Shown here piece after piece: positions 1-8,570 of a stretch of 64,000 nucleotides of DNA. Origin of the DNA: Rhizobium sp. Root1203 (GTDB taxonomy: Bacteria > Pseudomonadota > Alphaproteobacteria > Rhizobiales > Rhizobiaceae). Position numbers and translations under genes: made by a program. How positions within the stretch are numbered: the first letter of the stretch is position 1; each line of letters opens with the position of its first letter. The DNA lies in contig NZ_LMCW01000045.1 of the NCBI RefSeq assembly GCF_001424945.1, positions 1-64,000 on the forward strand, given 5' to 3'. The notes under the pieces are model-generated. The model was not told where the DNA came from. It saw only the letters and a program-made list of their open reading frames with translations, and made no database searches.

Positions 1-164
1 TCCGTGCCCGGTATATAGAAGTAAGTCGTGCCGTAGGCGTCGCAGACGCGCACATACTCTGCCGGCTCCGGCTCAGCGGCGACGATCGCATCCGCTGCGT
101 TCGCAAACGAAGGACTGGCCAGCGCAATGGCCGATCCAAGAAATGCGTACCTGAGATTCACCAT
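1..164 (-). CDS. Porin, N-terminal part only (runs off the window)
   Basis: The first 54 codons of an outer-membrane porin are visible; the rest lies before the window. The reading begins MVNLRYAFLGSAIALASPS, a signal peptide ending near FANA, and continues into a mature start with AEPEPAEYVRVCDAYG followed by a YFYIPGT block. That opening, with the VCDAYG and FYIPGT blocks, is the hallmark of the Rhizobiales Omp2/RopA porin family, which form trimeric diffusion channels. The gene is divergent from nasT, and about 250 bases separate the two start codons. Family assignment is firm for so short a piece; which paralogue it is cannot be told. Confidence 0.85.
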   Translation of the reverse strand, partial: MVNLRYAFLGSAIALASPSFANAADAIVAAEPEPAEYVRVCDAYGTTYFYIPGT

Positions 165-415
165 GCGCTCCCCACATTGCAGCCTCTGATTCGCAATGAT
201 CTTCTTATGCAGCGAAAACGCAAGTGCCTTGCGCGCCACAGGGAATGACGGCGCGGGTGGGCTTGAGACGCCTTCGGTCAGCTACCCTGTCGATCTATTG
301 GCGCAGGAAGTCCAAAATTTATGCAGAAAAATATTTGCTTGATTTTAAGGCTCGCTTCGCGCATTTCCAGAAACACGACAGACGCTATCTAGCTTCGCGA
401 TGCGTTCAACAAAGA

Positions 416-1033
416 ATGGATGCCGGTAAATCCGTGGCCACTCAACCCTTGAAGTCCAGTTTGAACGTACTGGTCATCGATGAGAACAGCATCCGGGCAT
501 CTATCATCGAGGTAGGGCTCCGGGAGGCCGGTTACGACCGCGTGACTGTAGCCGATGACATGAACGGTCTGGCGCGGCGGATCGAGGAGATCAATCCCGA
601 CGTCATTGTCATCGATCTGGAGAACCCGAACCGCGACATGCTGGAAAGCATCTTCCAGATCTCGCGTGCGGTTAAACGCCCGATCGCCATGTTCGTGGAC
701 AAATCGGACGAGGACTCGATCGTGGCAGCCGTCGAGGCGGGCGTGTCGGCCTATATCGTCGACGGCCTCAAGAAGGAGCGCGTCAAGCCGATCCTGGAAA
801 TGGCCGTCAGCCGCTTCAACGCCTTCAGCCGCCTGCAGCGCGAGCTTGCCGACGCCAAATCGGCGCTTGAGGAGCGCAAGATTATCGATCGGGCCAAGGG
901 CATACTGATGAAAATGCGGGGCCTGTCGGAGGAGGAGGCTTTCGCCCTCCTGCGGCAGACAGCGATGAATGAGAAGAAGAAGATCGCCGAGATCGCCCAG
1001 AGCGTGGTGACCGCCGCTGGACTGCTGATGTGA
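416..1033 (+). CDS. nasT: NasT: ANTAR-domain antiterminator for nitrate assimilation
   Basis: Predicted 205-residue response-regulator-like RNA-binding protein. A receiver-type domain fills roughly residues 14-130 (VLVIDEN start, then VIVIDLENPNR where the phospho-acceptor aspartate would sit). An ANTAR domain fills about residues 140-200 (ERKIIDRAKGILMKMRGLSE, then the EEAFALLRQTAM helix). The start at 416 is chosen because homologues begin shortly before the receiver domain; an upstream ATG at 224 would add 64 residues with no recognisable domain. It is followed by nasS. In characterised NasS-NasT systems (Paracoccus, Azotobacter, Bradyrhizobium) NasS holds NasT inactive until nitrate or nitrite binds, and freed NasT then binds paired hairpins in the target leader. 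A candidate leader lies at 2540-2668. Confidence 0.9.
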   Translation: MDAGKSVATQPLKSSLNVLVIDENSIRASIIEVGLREAGYDRVTVADDMNGLARRIEEINPDVIVIDLENPNRDMLESIFQISRAVKRPIAMFVDKSDEDSIVAAVEAGVSAYIVDGLKKERVKPILEMAVSRFNAFSRLQRELADAKSALEERKIIDRAKGILMKMRGLSEEEAFALLRQTAMNEKKKIAEIAQSVVTAAGLLM

Positions 1034-1076
1034 TCGCGGACGCTCGGCGTTTGCCTGGCATCCGGAGGAAACCGGA

Positions 1077-2354
1077 ATGGATATGACGATGACCGAAAGT
1101 GCCACCGGCGGCCTTGCCGCCCCTGCCCGCGCCTCGACCGAGGGTCCGAAGACATTGAGGGCAGGCTTCATCCCGCTCGTCGACGCCTCCGTCTTGATCG
1201 CGGCAGTGGAATTCGGCTTTGCAGGAAAGGAAGGTCTGACCCTTGACCTCGTCAAGGATGTCTCGTGGGCCAACGTCCGCGATCGCCTCGCCTTCCGCCA
1301 GTTCGACATCGCCCATATGCTCTCGCCGATGCCGGTTGCCTCCATGCTGGGCCTCGGATCCAACCCGTCGCCGACGATCACGCCCTTTTCGCTCGGCCGC
1401 GGCGGCAACGCCATCACTCTGTCGACGCGCCTGTTCGACAGGATGCGGGAAGACGCCGGCCTTGCGGAGACCGCAGGCGCGCTCGAGAGCGCCCGCGCGC
1501 TCGCCATGGTCCTGCGCGACATCAAGACACGCGGCGAAGCGCTGCCGACGCTCGCCATGACCTACCCTTTCTCGTCGCACAATTACGAATTCCGCTATTG
1601 GCTGGCCGCCGGCGGCATCGACCCCGACAACGACGTCAGGCTTGTCGTCGTGCCACCGCCGCTGACCTCGGACGCGTTGGCCGCAGGCGCCATCGACGGC
1701 TTCTGCGTCGGTGCGCCCTGGAACATGATCGCCTCCGAACGCGGGGTCGGGCGAATCGTCGCCGCCAAGCAGGACATCTGGCCCTCGGCGCCGGAAAAGG
1801 TGATCGGCATGCGGCCCGACTGGGCCGAAAGCCACCCGGACACCGTCTCCCGGCTGATCGTCGCGCTCGATGCTGCGGCGCGCTGGTGCGACCGTGTCGA
1901 AAACCACGACGCGCTTGCCGAAGCGCTGGCGGATGCACGCTACATCGCCGCCCCGGTGCAGATCATCCGCCATGTCCTGGCCGGCGAATTCAACCTCGAC
2001 GCCAGGGGCAACCGGCGTGTCATCGACGACTACTTCCTGTTCCACGGCCGCTTTGCCAACTATCCGCGCCCGAGCCACGCATTGTGGATCTACAGCCAGA
2101 TGGTTCGCTGGGGACAGGCCGATATGACGCTTAACAATGCAAGGATCGCTACATCCGCCTATCGCCCCGATCTCTATCGTGCCGCCCTGGGCGAGGTCAA
2201 CACTCCGCCCGATGCGGACATCCGCATCGAGGGCACCGAGGACGGCGACCGCTTCATGGACGGGCATGTGTTCGATCCCTCCCACTTCGTCGAATACGTC
2301 TCCGGCTTTGCCGTCAGGAGCAATAGGGCAAAACCCGGTGCCGACGACGTGTGA
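1077..2354 (+). CDS. nasS: NasS: cytoplasmic nitrate/nitrite sensor, NrtA-like
   Basis: A 425-residue protein of the NrtA/CmpA periplasmic-binding fold. It has no signal peptide or twin-arginine motif, which separates it from the true transporter subunit NrtA encoded downstream at 2711. The two share conserved blocks, for example RYWLAAGGIDPD and a GAPWN or GEPWN ligand-pocket block. The start codon lies 43 bases after the nasT stop, and GGAGGAAA sits just upstream. Lack of export and adjacency to the ANTAR gene fit the known role of NasS: it binds nitrate or nitrite in the cytoplasm and releases NasT. Whether it senses nitrate, nitrite or both cannot be read from the sequence. Confidence 0.88.
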   Translation: MDMTMTESATGGLAAPARASTEGPKTLRAGFIPLVDASVLIAAVEFGFAGKEGLTLDLVKDVSWANVRDRLAFRQFDIAHMLSPMPVASMLGLGSNPSPTITPFSLGRGGNAITLSTRLFDRMREDAGLAETAGALESARALAMVLRDIKTRGEALPTLAMTYPFSSHNYEFRYWLAAGGIDPDNDVRLVVVPPPLTSDALAAGAIDGFCVGAPWNMIASERGVGRIVAAKQDIWPSAPEKVIGMRPDWAESHPDTVSRLIVALDAAARWCDRVENHDALAEALADARYIAAPVQIIRHVLAGEFNLDARGNRRVIDDYFLFHGRFANYPRPSHALWIYSQMVRWGQADMTLNNARIATSAYRPDLYRAALGEVNTPPDADIRIEGTEDGDRFMDGHVFDPSHFVEYVSGFAVRSNRAKPGADDV

Positions 2355-2367
2355 ACCCATGCTGTGA

Positions 2368-2384
2368 TGCACAATTTGATTGCA
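2368..2384. promoter_or_regulatory. Possible NtrC-type dyad upstream of the nrtA promoter
   Basis: A 17-bp dyad with TGCA at each end (TGCAC, seven bases, TTGCA) resembles the spacing of NtrC enhancer sites. It lies about 145 bp before the sigma-54 promoter at 2513, a normal enhancer distance. Only the outer bases match, so this is a suggestion. Confidence 0.35.
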
Positions 2385-2512
2385 CTGCGAATGCAGCAGC
2401 ACCGGCAACAGCTCAAAACAGCAGCAGACGAGATCGACGCCTCAAAAATAGGCATCAACTGATCTCCAGCTATTACGCTGCCATTTCAATGCATTATTAG
2501 GAATGAGCAAAA

Positions 2513-2529
2513 CTGGCATGCTGCTTGCA
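2513..2529 (+). promoter_or_regulatory. Sigma-54 promoter for the nrtABC-nirBD-nasA-cysG operon
   Basis: The sequence CTGGCATGCTGCTTGCA matches the sigma-54 consensus YTGGCACG-N4-TTGCW with one mismatch. The invariant GG (2515-2516) and GC (2527-2528) are exactly 12 bases apart. Transcription should start near 2540, leaving a leader of about 170 nt before nrtA. Sigma-54 control implies activation by an enhancer-binding protein, most likely NtrC under nitrogen limitation. Confidence 0.75.
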
Positions 2530-2543
2530 TCGCCCTTAGCGCA

Positions 2544-2589
2544 CCGGTCAACGGCGACCGGAGCAAGATGAACGCGCGATTGGCGTTCA
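2544..2589 (+). promoter_or_regulatory. Tandem hairpins in the leader: candidate NasT (ANTAR) binding element
   Basis: Hairpin 1 has a 6-bp perfect stem (CCGGTC/GACCGG) with the hexaloop AACGGC, carrying the A1 and G4 that ANTAR proteins recognise. Hairpin 2 starts seven bases later with a 7-bp perfect stem (TGAACGC/GCGTTCA) and a 7-nt loop GCGATTG, so it departs from the strict two-hexaloop rule. Both lie just after the predicted sigma-54 start and before the hairpin with a T run at 2640-2668. The layout matches nasF-type leader antitermination; direct binding is inferred. Confidence 0.6.
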
Positions 2590-2639
2590 CAAAAGACATC
2601 GACGTCGCAAGGTTTTTGCTGTCCGGGACCTCCCTCCCG

Positions 2640-2668
2640 ACGACGCAATCTCCGAGCGGCGTTTTTTT
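2640..2668 (+). terminator. Leader terminator-like hairpin before nrtA
   Basis: A stem ACGACGC/GCGGCGT with one internal mismatch is followed at once by seven T (2662-2668). It sits between the sigma-54 promoter and nrtA, so it would stop transcription of the operon unless antitermination occurs. An overlapping upstream hairpin (CGGGA/TCCCG around 2624-2639) could be a competing fold. Confidence 0.55.
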
Positions 2669-2710
2669 ATTCCCGAAATTCCGGCCATCACCAGCAGAGG
2701 GGACCTCGGA

Positions 2711-4009
2711 ATGAACAAGACAGTAACGACCGGCATCACCCGCCGCAGCATCCTGAAGACGACGGCTACCGCAGCATTGATCACCGCAGTCCGCACCGCC
2801 TTTCCCTCGGGCGCCTTCGCCGCCGCCGCGGGTCCCGAGGTCACCGGCGCCAAGCTCGGCTTCATTGCGCTTACCGACGCCGCCCCGCTGATCGTCGCCA
2901 AGGAAAAGGGCCTCTTCGGAAAGCACGGCCTTCCTGACGTCGACGTCGCCAAGCAGGCTTCCTGGGGTGCCACGCGGGACAATCTTGTGCTCGGCGGCGC
3001 TGCCAACGGTATCGACGGCGCCCACATCCTCTCGCCGCTTCCCTACCTCATGCAGACAGGCAAGGTGACGCAGAACAATCAGCCGGTGCCGATGTCTGTC
3101 CTCGCCCGACTGAACTACGACAGCCAGGGCATCTCGGTCGCCAAGGAATATGCCGATACCGGCGTGCAGCTCGACTCCTCCAAGCTGAAAGCCGCCTTCG
3201 AGAAGAAGAAGGCTGAAGGCAAGGAAATCAAGGCAGCCATGACCTTCCCCGGCGGGACTCACGACCTCTGGGTCCGCTATTGGCTCGCCGCCGGCGGCAT
3301 CGACCCGGACAAGGACATCTCGACCATCGTCGTGCCGCCGCCGCAGATGGTGGCGAACATGAAGGTCGGCAACATGGACGTCTTCTGTGTCGGCGAACCC
3401 TGGAACGAGCAGCTCGTCAACCAGGGCATCGGCTTCACGGCGGCGACGACCGGCGAGCTCTGGAAGGGTCACCCGGAAAAGGCGCTGGGCATGCGGACCG
3501 ATTGGGTCGAGAAAAACCCGAACGCCGCCAAGGCCCTGCTGATGGCCGTGATGGAAGCTCAGCAATGGTGCGACAGCATGGACAACAAGGAGGAAATGTC
3601 GACCATTCTCGGCAGGCGCCAGTGGTTCAACGTTCCGCCGAAGGACGTCCTCGGCCGCCTCAAGGGCGACATCAACTACGGCAACGGCCGCGTCGTCCAC
3701 GGCACCGATCTCTACATGAAATTCTGGGCCGGCGGCGTCTCCTATCCGTTCAAGAGCCACGACACGTGGTTTCTCGCCGAGAACATCCGCTGGGGCAAGC
3801 TCGCGCCGGATACCGATATCAAGACGCTGGTCGACAAGGTGAACCGCGAGGACATCTGGCGCGAAGCGGCCAAGGACCTCGGCGTTGCAGCAGCCGACAT
3901 TCCGGCATCCTCCTCTCGCGGCAAGGAAACCTTCTTCGACGGCAAGGTCTTCGACCCGGAAAACCCGTCCGCCTATCTCGATAGCCTGGCCATCAAGGCC
4001 GCGTCCTGA
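2711..4009 (+). CDS. nrtA: NrtA: nitrate ABC transporter substrate-binding protein
   Basis: A 432-residue periplasmic nitrate-binding protein. The N-terminus has a twin-arginine export motif (TRRSILK near residues 10-16), a hydrophobic stretch and an Ala-rich cleavage region ending about residue 40, so it is exported folded by Tat. The mature part follows the NrtA/CmpA fold with the RYWLAAGGIDPD and GEPWN blocks also seen in the cytoplasmic sensor NasS. A GAGGGG ribosome-binding site precedes the ATG. It is the first gene of an nrtABC-nirBD-nasA-cysG operon and delivers nitrate to the NrtB permease. Bicarbonate or cyanate specificity is possible for this fold, but the neighbouring nitrate genes make nitrate most likely. 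Confidence 0.92.
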   Translation: MNKTVTTGITRRSILKTTATAALITAVRTAFPSGAFAAAAGPEVTGAKLGFIALTDAAPLIVAKEKGLFGKHGLPDVDVAKQASWGATRDNLVLGGAANGIDGAHILSPLPYLMQTGKVTQNNQPVPMSVLARLNYDSQGISVAKEYADTGVQLDSSKLKAAFEKKKAEGKEIKAAMTFPGGTHDLWVRYWLAAGGIDPDKDISTIVVPPPQMVANMKVGNMDVFCVGEPWNEQLVNQGIGFTAATTGELWKGHPEKALGMRTDWVEKNPNAAKALLMAVMEAQQWCDSMDNKEEMSTILGRRQWFNVPPKDVLGRLKGDINYGNGRVVHGTDLYMKFWAGGVSYPFKSHDTWFLAENIRWGKLAPDTDIKTLVDKVNREDIWREAAKDLGVAAADIPASSSRGKETFFDGKVFDPENPSAYLDSLAIKAAS

Positions 4010-4071
4010 TCGCGTCTCCGGCGCGCAAGGGGCGCGTCGGTCCTTTCTTGAATTCGTATGAGGAGCGTTCC

Positions 4072-4965
4072 ATGCCGGCCCTGGCCAAGAAACAAACAAT
4101 CGCGACAGCCGCAGCCGCGTCGACGACAGCAACCATTCTGCCGCTTTCAAAGCGGCCTGCAGCCAGGTTCGACGCGAGGAAGATCGCAGCCGCGGTCGCA
4201 CGCAACGTCGTCCCGCCCCTCGTGGTGCTGGTGATCCTGCTTGCCGTCTGGCAGGTGCTCTGTTCGTCGCCCACCGCCTCCCTGCCGTCGCCGCACCAGG
4301 TCTGGCAGGAAAGCTACGATCTGATCGCCTACCCCTTCTTCAACTACGGCTCGCAGGACATCGGGCTTGGCTGGCGCGTCCTGATCTCGCTGCAGCGCGT
4401 CGCCTACGGCTTCGGCCTCGCCGCAATTGCCGGTGTCGTCGTCGGCGCCGTCATCGGCCAATCGGTCTGGGCGATGCGCGGCCTCGACCCGATCTTTCAG
4501 GTGCTGCGTACCGTGCCGCCCCTCGCCTGGCTGCCGCTTTCGCTCGCGGCATTCCAGAACGCCAACCCATCGGCGATCTTCGTGATCTTCATCACCTCGA
4601 TCTGGCCGGTGATCATCAACACCGCCGTCGGGGTGCGCAACATTCCCCAGGACTACCGCAACGTCGCCAAGGTGCTGCGTCTCAATCAGATCGAGTTCTT
4701 CTTCAAGATCATGCTGCCCTCGGCCGCACCCTACATCTTCACCGGTCTTCGCATCGGCGTCGGCCTCTCCTGGCTCGCGATCGTCGCAGCCGAGATGCTG
4801 ACGGGTGGCGTCGGCATCGGCTTCTTCATCTGGGATGCCTGGAACTCGTCGCGCCTGCCCGACATCATCGTCGCCCTTGCCTACATCGGCGTCGTCGGCT
4901 TCGCGCTCGACAAGCTGGTTGCAGCCGTCGGCAAGCTGATCACGCGCGGCGCTTCGGCCAATTGA
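4072..4965 (+). CDS. nrtB: NrtB: nitrate ABC transporter permease
   Basis: A 297-residue inner-membrane permease of the SsuC/TauC/NrtB type. After a roughly 45-residue Ala/Thr-rich cytoplasmic lead there are about six membrane spans. The EAA-loop that docks the ATPase is seen as VAKVLRLNQIEFFFKIMLPSAAPYIF in two consecutive blocks near residues 200-225. The start at 4072 is preferred over an in-frame ATG at 4048 because GAGGAGC lies just before it. It is co-transcribed between nrtA and nrtC, and the nrtC start is 11 bases after its stop. Confidence 0.92.
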   Translation: MPALAKKQTIATAAAASTTATILPLSKRPAARFDARKIAAAVARNVVPPLVVLVILLAVWQVLCSSPTASLPSPHQVWQESYDLIAYPFFNYGSQDIGLGWRVLISLQRVAYGFGLAAIAGVVVGAVIGQSVWAMRGLDPIFQVLRTVPPLAWLPLSLAAFQNANPSAIFVIFITSIWPVIINTAVGVRNIPQDYRNVAKVLRLNQIEFFFKIMLPSAAPYIFTGLRIGVGLSWLAIVAAEMLTGGVGIGFFIWDAWNSSRLPDIIVALAYIGVVGFALDKLVAAVGKLITRGASAN

Positions 4966-4976
4966 GAGGAACGATC

Positions 4977-5774
4977 ATGAACGCCTATCTCAAACTCGAC
5001 CACATCGACAAGTATTTCGACCGCGCAGGAACGCGCGCAGAGGTGCTGAAGGGCATCAACCTGACGATCTCCAAGGGAGAGTTCGTCTCGATCATCGGCC
5101 ACTCCGGCTGCGGCAAGTCCACGCTGCTGAACCTCATCGCCGGGTTGACGCCGGTCTCGGCGGGCGCCGTGCTTCTCGAAAACCGCGAGGTCAACGCCCC
5201 CGGCCCGGAGCGCGCCGTCGTGTTCCAGAACCACAGCCTGCTTCCCTGGCTGACAGTCTATGAAAACGTCAACCTCGCCGTCTCCAAGGTCTTCAGCAGT
5301 TCGAAGGGCAAGGCCGAGCGTCATGAATGGGTCATGGCCAATCTCGACCTCGTCCAGATGGCCCACGCCAGGGACAAGCGCCCCTCCGAAATCTCCGGCG
5401 GCATGAAGCAGCGCGTCGGCATTGCCCGCGCGCTGTCGATGGAACCGAAGATCCTGCTTCTCGACGAGCCCTTCGGCGCGCTCGACGCGCTCACCCGCGC
5501 TCACCTGCAGGACGCGGTGATGGAGATCCACGCCCGGCTCGGAAACACGATGGTGATGATCACTCACGATGTCGACGAGGCCGTTCTGCTCTCCGACCGT
5601 ATCGTGATGATGACCAACGGCCCGGCGGCCAGGATCGGCGAGGTCCTCGAGGTCCCGATCGACCGCCCACGCAACCGCATCGAACTCGCCTCCGACCGAA
5701 CCTACCTCAAATGCCGCGAAGCCGTGCTGAAGTTCCTCTACGAACGCCACCGCTTCGTCGAAGCCGCGGAGTAA
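4977..5774 (+). CDS. nrtC: NrtC/NrtD-type nitrate ABC transporter ATPase
   Basis: A 265-residue ABC ATPase. The Walker A (GHSGCGKST), Q-loop (VFQNHSLLPW), signature (SEISGGMKQRVGIARAL) and Walker B (ILLLDEPFGALDALTR) are all in order, followed by the H-loop MITHDVDEA. It lacks the extra NrtA-like C-terminal domain of cyanobacterial NrtC, so it is a single-domain subunit like NrtD and would act as a homodimer with NrtB. The ATG at 4977 is preceded by GAGAGGA. nirB begins only five bases after its stop, indicating tight translational coupling. Confidence 0.92.
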   Translation: MNAYLKLDHIDKYFDRAGTRAEVLKGINLTISKGEFVSIIGHSGCGKSTLLNLIAGLTPVSAGAVLLENREVNAPGPERAVVFQNHSLLPWLTVYENVNLAVSKVFSSSKGKAERHEWVMANLDLVQMAHARDKRPSEISGGMKQRVGIARALSMEPKILLLDEPFGALDALTRAHLQDAVMEIHARLGNTMVMITHDVDEAVLLSDRIVMMTNGPAARIGEVLEVPIDRPRNRIELASDRTYLKCREAVLKFLYERHRFVEAAE

Positions 5775-5779
5775 CCGAC

Positions 5780-8230
5780 ATGACCGAGAAACTCGTTATC
5801 ATCGGCAACGGCATGGCGCCCGGGCGCATGCTCGAGCACCTGTTCGAAAAGGCGCCCGGCCACTATCAGGTCACCATTTTCAACGCCGAGCCGCGCGTCA
5901 ACTACGATCGCATCATGCTCTCGCCGGTTCTGTCGGGCGAAAAGACCTACGAGCAGATCGTGATCCATGGCGATGGCTGGTACATCGACCACGGTATTAC
6001 GCTCTACAAGGGCCACAGGATCGTTGCGATCGACCGGCACGCCAAGACCGTGACCTCGGACCACGGCGTTACGGAGAGCTACGACAGGCTGGTGATTGCC
6101 ACCGGCTCCGTGCCCTTTATCATCCCCGTTCCCGGCAAGGACCTGCCCGGCGTCATCACCTACCGCGACCTCGACGACGTGCAGGCCATGCTGCTGGCGG
6201 CCCAGTCGCGCGAAAAGGCAATCGTCATCGGCGGCGGCCTTCTGGGCCTCGAAGCAGCGGCCGGCCTCGCCCAGCGCGGCATGGACGTGACAGTGCTGCA
6301 TGTGATGCCAACGCTGATGGAGCGCCAGCTCGATCCAGCTGCCGGCTATCTCCTGCAGAAGGCCGTCGAGGAACGCGGCATCAAGGTCATCACCAAGGCC
6401 AACACCAAGGCGATAACAGGCAATGGCAAGGTCGAGGGCATCGAGCTCGACGACGGCCGCATCATCCCGGCAAGCCTTGTCGTCATGGCGGTCGGCATCC
6501 GTCCGAACGTCGGCCTCGCAAAGGACGCGGGCCTCGCCGTCAACCGCGGCATCGTCGTCGACGACGGCATGCGGACCTCGGACGGCAGCATTCTGTCGCT
6601 GGGCGAATGCGCCGAAGTCGGCGGCATGGTCTACGGCCTCGTCGCGCCGCTCTACGAAATGGCCCGTGTCGCCGCCTCGCACCTTTCCGGCGACACGTCG
6701 GCCGCCTTCGTCCATTCCGACACGCCGACCAAGCTCAAGGTGACGGGCATCGATCTCTATTCGCTCGGCGATTTTGCCGATGGCGACGACCGTGAGGAGA
6801 TCGTCCTGCGCGATGCGACAGCCGGCGTCTACAAGCGTCTCGTCCTGAAGGACAACAGGATCATCGGCACCGTGCTCTACGGAGAGACCGCCGATGGCGC
6901 CTGGTTCAACGATCTCAAGAAGAAGGCGACGGACATCTCGCAGATGCGCGAGACGCTGATCTTCGGACAGGCCTACCAGGGAGGGTCGCCGCTGGACCCT
7001 ATGGCGGCCGTTGCAGCCTTGCCGGATGATGCGGAAATCTGCGGCTGCAACGGCGTGTGCAAGGGCAAGATCACCTCGACGATCTCGGGCAAGGGCCTGA
7101 CGTCGCTCGACGATGTGCGAGCCCACACAAAGGCCTCCGCCTCCTGCGGCTCCTGCACCGGCCTGGTCGAGCAGCTGATGGCCCTGACGCTGGGCGACGG
7201 CTACAACCCGGCCGCCGTACAGCCGATGTGCACCTGCACCGAGCTTGGCCACGATGATGTCCGCCGCCTGATCAAGGCCAAGGGTCTGAAGAGCATTCCT
7301 GCCGTGATGCAGGAGCTGGAGTGGAAGACCTCCTGCGGCTGCGCCAAATGTCGGCCGGCGCTCAACTACTACCTCGTCTGCGACTGGCCGGACGAATATG
7401 CCGACGATTACCAGTCCCGTTTCATCAACGAGCGTGTCCACGCCAACATCCAGAAGGACGGCACCTACTCCGTCGTGCCGCGCATGTGGGGCGGCGTGAC
7501 CAATTCCAACGAGCTGCGCGCCATTGCCGATGTCGTCGACAAGTTCGAAATCCCCATGGTGAAGGTGACGGGCGGCCAGCGCATCGACCTGCTCGGCATC
7601 GAGAAGGAAGATCTGCCGGCGGTCTGGGCCGATCTCGGCAAGGCCGGCTTCGTCTCCGGCCAGGCCTATGCCAAGGGCCTGCGCACCGTGAAAACCTGCG
7701 TCGGCTCCGACTGGTGCCGCTTCGGCACGCAGGATTCGACCGGCCTCGGCATCCGCATCGAGAAGTTCATGTGGGGCTCCTGGACGCCGGCGAAGCTGAA
7801 GCTCGCCGTCTCGGGATGTCCGCGAAACTGCGCCGAGGCAACCTGCAAGGACATCGGCGTCGTCTGCGTCGATTCGGGCTTCGAGATCCATTTCGCCGGC
7901 GCCGCCGGCCTCGACATCAAGGGCACCGAGATCCTCGGGCTCGTCAGGACCGAAGACGAGGCGCTGGAGCATATCGTGGCGCTGACGCAGATGTACCGCG
8001 AGCAGGCCCGCTATCTCGAGCGTATCTACAAATGGGCCAAGCGCGTCGGCCTGGAGGAGATCCGCCGACAGATCGTCGGCGATGCCGAAAAACGCCAGGG
8101 CTACTACGGGCGTTTCGTCTTCAGCCAATCCTTCGCCCAGGTCGACCCCTGGTCGGAGCGCGTCTCCGGCAAGGACAAGCACGAGTTCAAGCCGATGGCG
8201 ACCGTCGGGTATTCAGAAGCTGCGGAGTGA
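5780..8230 (+). CDS. nirB: NirB: NADH-dependent assimilatory nitrite reductase, large subunit
   Basis: An 816-residue siroheme enzyme that reduces nitrite to ammonium with NADH in the cytoplasm. Domains in order are: an FAD/NAD(P) pyridine-nucleotide reductase (residues about 1-300, opening LVIIGNGMAPGRMLEHL, with GGGLLGLEAA for NAD); two BFD-like iron-sulfur modules near 410-530 (CGCNGVCKG...CGSC and CTCTELGHDD...CGCAKC); a ferredoxin-like half domain; and the siroheme/4Fe-4S domain with CVGSDWCRFG and SGCPRNCAEATC. Length is normal. The reading frame is open far upstream inside nrtC, but the family start is the ATG at 5780. It pairs with nirD eleven bases downstream and needs siroheme from cysG in the same operon. 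Confidence 0.95.
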   Translation: MTEKLVIIGNGMAPGRMLEHLFEKAPGHYQVTIFNAEPRVNYDRIMLSPVLSGEKTYEQIVIHGDGWYIDHGITLYKGHRIVAIDRHAKTVTSDHGVTESYDRLVIATGSVPFIIPVPGKDLPGVITYRDLDDVQAMLLAAQSREKAIVIGGGLLGLEAAAGLAQRGMDVTVLHVMPTLMERQLDPAAGYLLQKAVEERGIKVITKANTKAITGNGKVEGIELDDGRIIPASLVVMAVGIRPNVGLAKDAGLAVNRGIVVDDGMRTSDGSILSLGECAEVGGMVYGLVAPLYEMARVAASHLSGDTSAAFVHSDTPTKLKVTGIDLYSLGDFADGDDREEIVLRDATAGVYKRLVLKDNRIIGTVLYGETADGAWFNDLKKKATDISQMRETLIFGQAYQGGSPLDPMAAVAALPDDAEICGCNGVCKGKITSTISGKGLTSLDDVRAHTKASASCGSCTGLVEQLMALTLGDGYNPAAVQPMCTCTELGHDDVRRLIKAKGLKSIPAVMQELEWKTSCGCAKCRPALNYYLVCDWPDEYADDYQSRFINERVHANIQKDGTYSVVPRMWGGVTNSNELRAIADVVDKFEIPMVKVTGGQRIDLLGIEKEDLPAVWADLGKAGFVSGQAYAKGLRTVKTCVGSDWCRFGTQDSTGLGIRIEKFMWGSWTPAKLKLAVSGCPRNCAEATCKDIGVVCVDSGFEIHFAGAAGLDIKGTEILGLVRTEDEALEHIVALTQMYREQARYLERIYKWAKRVGLEEIRRQIVGDAEKRQGYYGRFVFSQSFAQVDPWSERVSGKDKHEFKPMATVGYSEAAE

Positions 8231-8240
8231 GGGGATAGAT

Positions 8241-8570
8241 ATGAACTGGCATCCAATCGGCGACATCTCCGATATTCCGCTGCGTGGCGCACGCTGCGTA
8301 AAGACGCCACAGGGCAAGATCGCCGTCTTCCGCACGGCCGAGAACGAGGTCTTCGCCATCGAGGATCACTGCCCGCACAAAGGCGGCCCGCTCAGCCAGG
8401 GCATCGTCCACGCCAGGGCGGTCACCTGCCCGCTGCACAATTGGGTGATTTCGCTGGAAACCGGCAAGGCACTCGGCGCCGACGAGGGCGCGGTCCGCAC
8501 GATTGCCGTCCGCAACGAGAACGGTGCCCTCTCGATCGCCCTTGAAAGTCTGATGATGGCGGCAGAATAG
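8241..8570 (+). CDS. nirD: NirD: nitrite reductase small subunit, Rieske-type
   Basis: A 109-residue Rieske-fold subunit of the NirBD reductase. Unlike the E. coli type, which has lost its metal ligands, it keeps both ligand pairs, Cys44-Pro-His46 and Cys63-Pro-Leu-His66 (CPHKGGPLSQG and CPLHNW). It may therefore bind a 2Fe-2S cluster and pass electrons to NirB. The ATG follows a GAGGGGA site. It lies between nirB and nasA, and its stop codon directly abuts the nasA start, so the three are translated as a unit. Confidence 0.93.
   Translation: MNWHPIGDISDIPLRGARCVKTPQGKIAVFRTAENEVFAIEDHCPHKGGPLSQGIVHARAVTCPLHNWVISLETGKALGADEGAVRTIAVRNENGALSIALESLMMAAE

Noticed and set aside
224..415. 64-residue N-terminal extension of NasT
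   Set aside because: It has no domain, and homologues begin near residue 65 of the long frame.
5327..5779. An open frame continuous with nirB that would give a 967-residue protein
   Set aside because: The extra part is an out-of-frame reading of nrtC. NirB homologues start at the ATG at 5780.
5738..8182. Long antisense frame over nirB (about 814 codons)
   Set aside because: It mirrors GC-rich codon bias of nirB, has no domain pattern and no ribosome-binding site. The same holds for antisense frames at 882-2408, 9720-11258, 42160-43827 and 44104-46287.
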